A stretch of 64,000 nt of DNA, from the NCBI RefSeq assembly GCF_018918005.1, contig NZ_JAHLPR010000026.1:1-64000 (forward strand), given 5' to 3'. The first letter of the stretch is position 1; the number at the start of each line of letters is the position of its first letter. The DNA is from Paenibacillus sp. MSJ-34 (lineage in GTDB: Bacteria > Bacillota > Bacilli > Paenibacillales > Paenibacillaceae). The notes below the pieces were generated by a model. The model made no database searches, was not told the DNA's origin, and saw nothing but the letters and a program-made list of their open reading frames with translations. Shown here piece by piece: positions 63,310 through 64,000 of this stretch. Position numbers and translations under genes: made by a program.

Positions 63310-63393
63310 TAATTGCGCTGCAACTTCCCACCCATGAATTACGCGATTGCAAGATACACTAACCCTATATCATTCGATAAAGGGGAAAGGTTC

Positions 63394-63993
63394 ATGAGGT
63401 TGAAATCCTTCGCATTATCCGTCTGGAATATGGTGGATCCGATTTATTATGCATGTACCAGATTACGGTGCGTCGGGCAAGACCGGAAAAACAGCACGTT
63501 CCGAGTCAGACTTACTTCTTTCAAAGGCCGAAATGTACATTTATCCGATGGATCGGTGATCGAAAAAGGCGATACGTTGTTGAAAATTCATTTGCACAAC
63601 GTTATTTTGCTGAAAGATATGCTTTCCATAAAAAATGAAATTAAGAAAGGGAAATTTCTATATCGCGCCATTGAACAATCGCTCCCCGATCTTGCCGTTT
63701 ATTTGCAACATCACCCGAAAATCAACGATATCAAGGGGATAATCGGAATTACGATGTTAAACAAAGGGGTGGGCGGCTTAGGTTTCGAAGCGATTCCGAT
63801 TCCCAATTCGTTATATAAATGGGTAAAATACGTGACGATGATTCCCATTTATTTCTTATCGGCGAACCAACCGTTGAAACATGTAAAAAAACAATCTCCA
63901 GCCTATTTAATTATGTCCAAAAACGTTCTTATGCAAAAATACGGAGGGGGAGGCGCCGATACGGCCTTACGCGAACCAATCCGACACGCATAA
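63394..63993 (+). CDS. YkoP-like domain protein
   Basis: The 199-residue protein resembles the YkoP family of Bacilli in the central VRLTSFKGRNVHLSDGSVIEKGDTLLKIHLHN and the GIIGITMLNKGVGGLGFEAIP region, from memory. B. subtilis ykoP lies in a cluster with ykoQ-ykoS-ykoT, which code for a phosphoesterase and glycosyltransferase-like proteins, so the preceding phosphodiesterase is a fitting neighbour. Function is unknown. ATG 63394 follows AAAGGGG. It is complete, and the following genes lie outside the window. Confidence 0.7.
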   Translation: MRLKSFALSVWNMVDPIYYACTRLRCVGQDRKNSTFRVRLTSFKGRNVHLSDGSVIEKGDTLLKIHLHNVILLKDMLSIKNEIKKGKFLYRAIEQSLPDLAVYLQHHPKINDIKGIIGITMLNKGVGGLGFEAIPIPNSLYKWVKYVTMIPIYFLSANQPLKHVKKQSPAYLIMSKNVLMQKYGGGGADTALREPIRHA

Positions 63994-64000
63994 AGACTCT

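Overview
The window looks like chromosomal DNA of an endospore-forming Bacillota, most likely a Paenibacillaceae member. The grounds are a complete gerA-type germination operon, strong AGGAGG ribosome binding sites with many TTG/GTG starts, sigma-A and sigma-W-like promoters, a c-di-AMP (ydaO) leader before a LysM-3D wall protein, a DUF4247 lipoprotein, and a 2758-residue cyclic glucan synthase. GC is about 50 percent, apart from an AT-rich patch near 53.5-55.1 kb. No rRNA, tRNA, CRISPR array or insertion sequence was recognised. The assignment rests on gene content only.

Layout. 0.1-4.5 kb: a low-molecular-weight phosphatase, a MetX-like hydrolase divergent from a LysR regulator and TSUP permease, and an esterase. 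4.7-9.6 kb: the pyruvate dehydrogenase operon pdhABCD. 9.8-14.1 kb: thioesterase, thyA, folA, topB. 14.2-21.4 kb: a HAD hydrolase with its ArsR-like regulator, an orphan PhnC-like ATPase, a polysaccharide deacetylase, and a coupled FG-GAP lipoprotein/response regulator/histidine kinase operon. 21.4-22.2 kb is non-coding and carries a clustered 25-bp repeat. 22.2-24.4 kb: an amino-acid ABC transporter. 24.6-33.8 kb: the riboswitch-controlled 3D protein and the giant glucan synthase.

33.9-42.8 kb is the most unusual part. It holds an operon for a homospermidine-synthase-like dehydrogenase and a spermidine synthase, then a deacetylase lipoprotein. Next is a two-gene unit in which a dihydroorotate-dehydrogenase-like flavoprotein has lost its catalytic Cys and a key Lys and overlaps a small LpdD-like (prenylated-flavin chaperone type) gene. 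A pspA-DUF350-DUF4178-DUF4247 envelope-stress cluster follows behind a near-perfect sigma-W-type promoter. It ends with a DUF2087 ArsR-like regulator preceded by four 16-bp iterated operators and a divergent spermidine-synthase-like gene.

42.8-50.9 kb: two tyrosine recombinases (one XerS-like), an AraC regulator with a VOC protein, and the germinant receptor operon in the order A-C-D-B. 50.9-55.7 kb: cupin, NUDIX, the adaA/ogt alkylation-repair pair, an AT-rich PadR/SGNH-esterase operon with twin operators, and a broken 2OG-Fe(II) oxygenase gene with an internal deletion. 56-64 kb: MFS transporter, GntR regulator, 6-phosphogluconolactonase, a nuclease/deacetylase/SodC operon, and an alkaline-phosphatase-like plus YkoP-like pair running to the edge.

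How the genes work together: recurring themes are the cell envelope (three deacetylase-fold proteins, LysM-3D, PspA cluster, glucan synthase), polyamines (two spermidine-synthase-fold proteins plus an HSS-like enzyme) and DNA alkylation repair.
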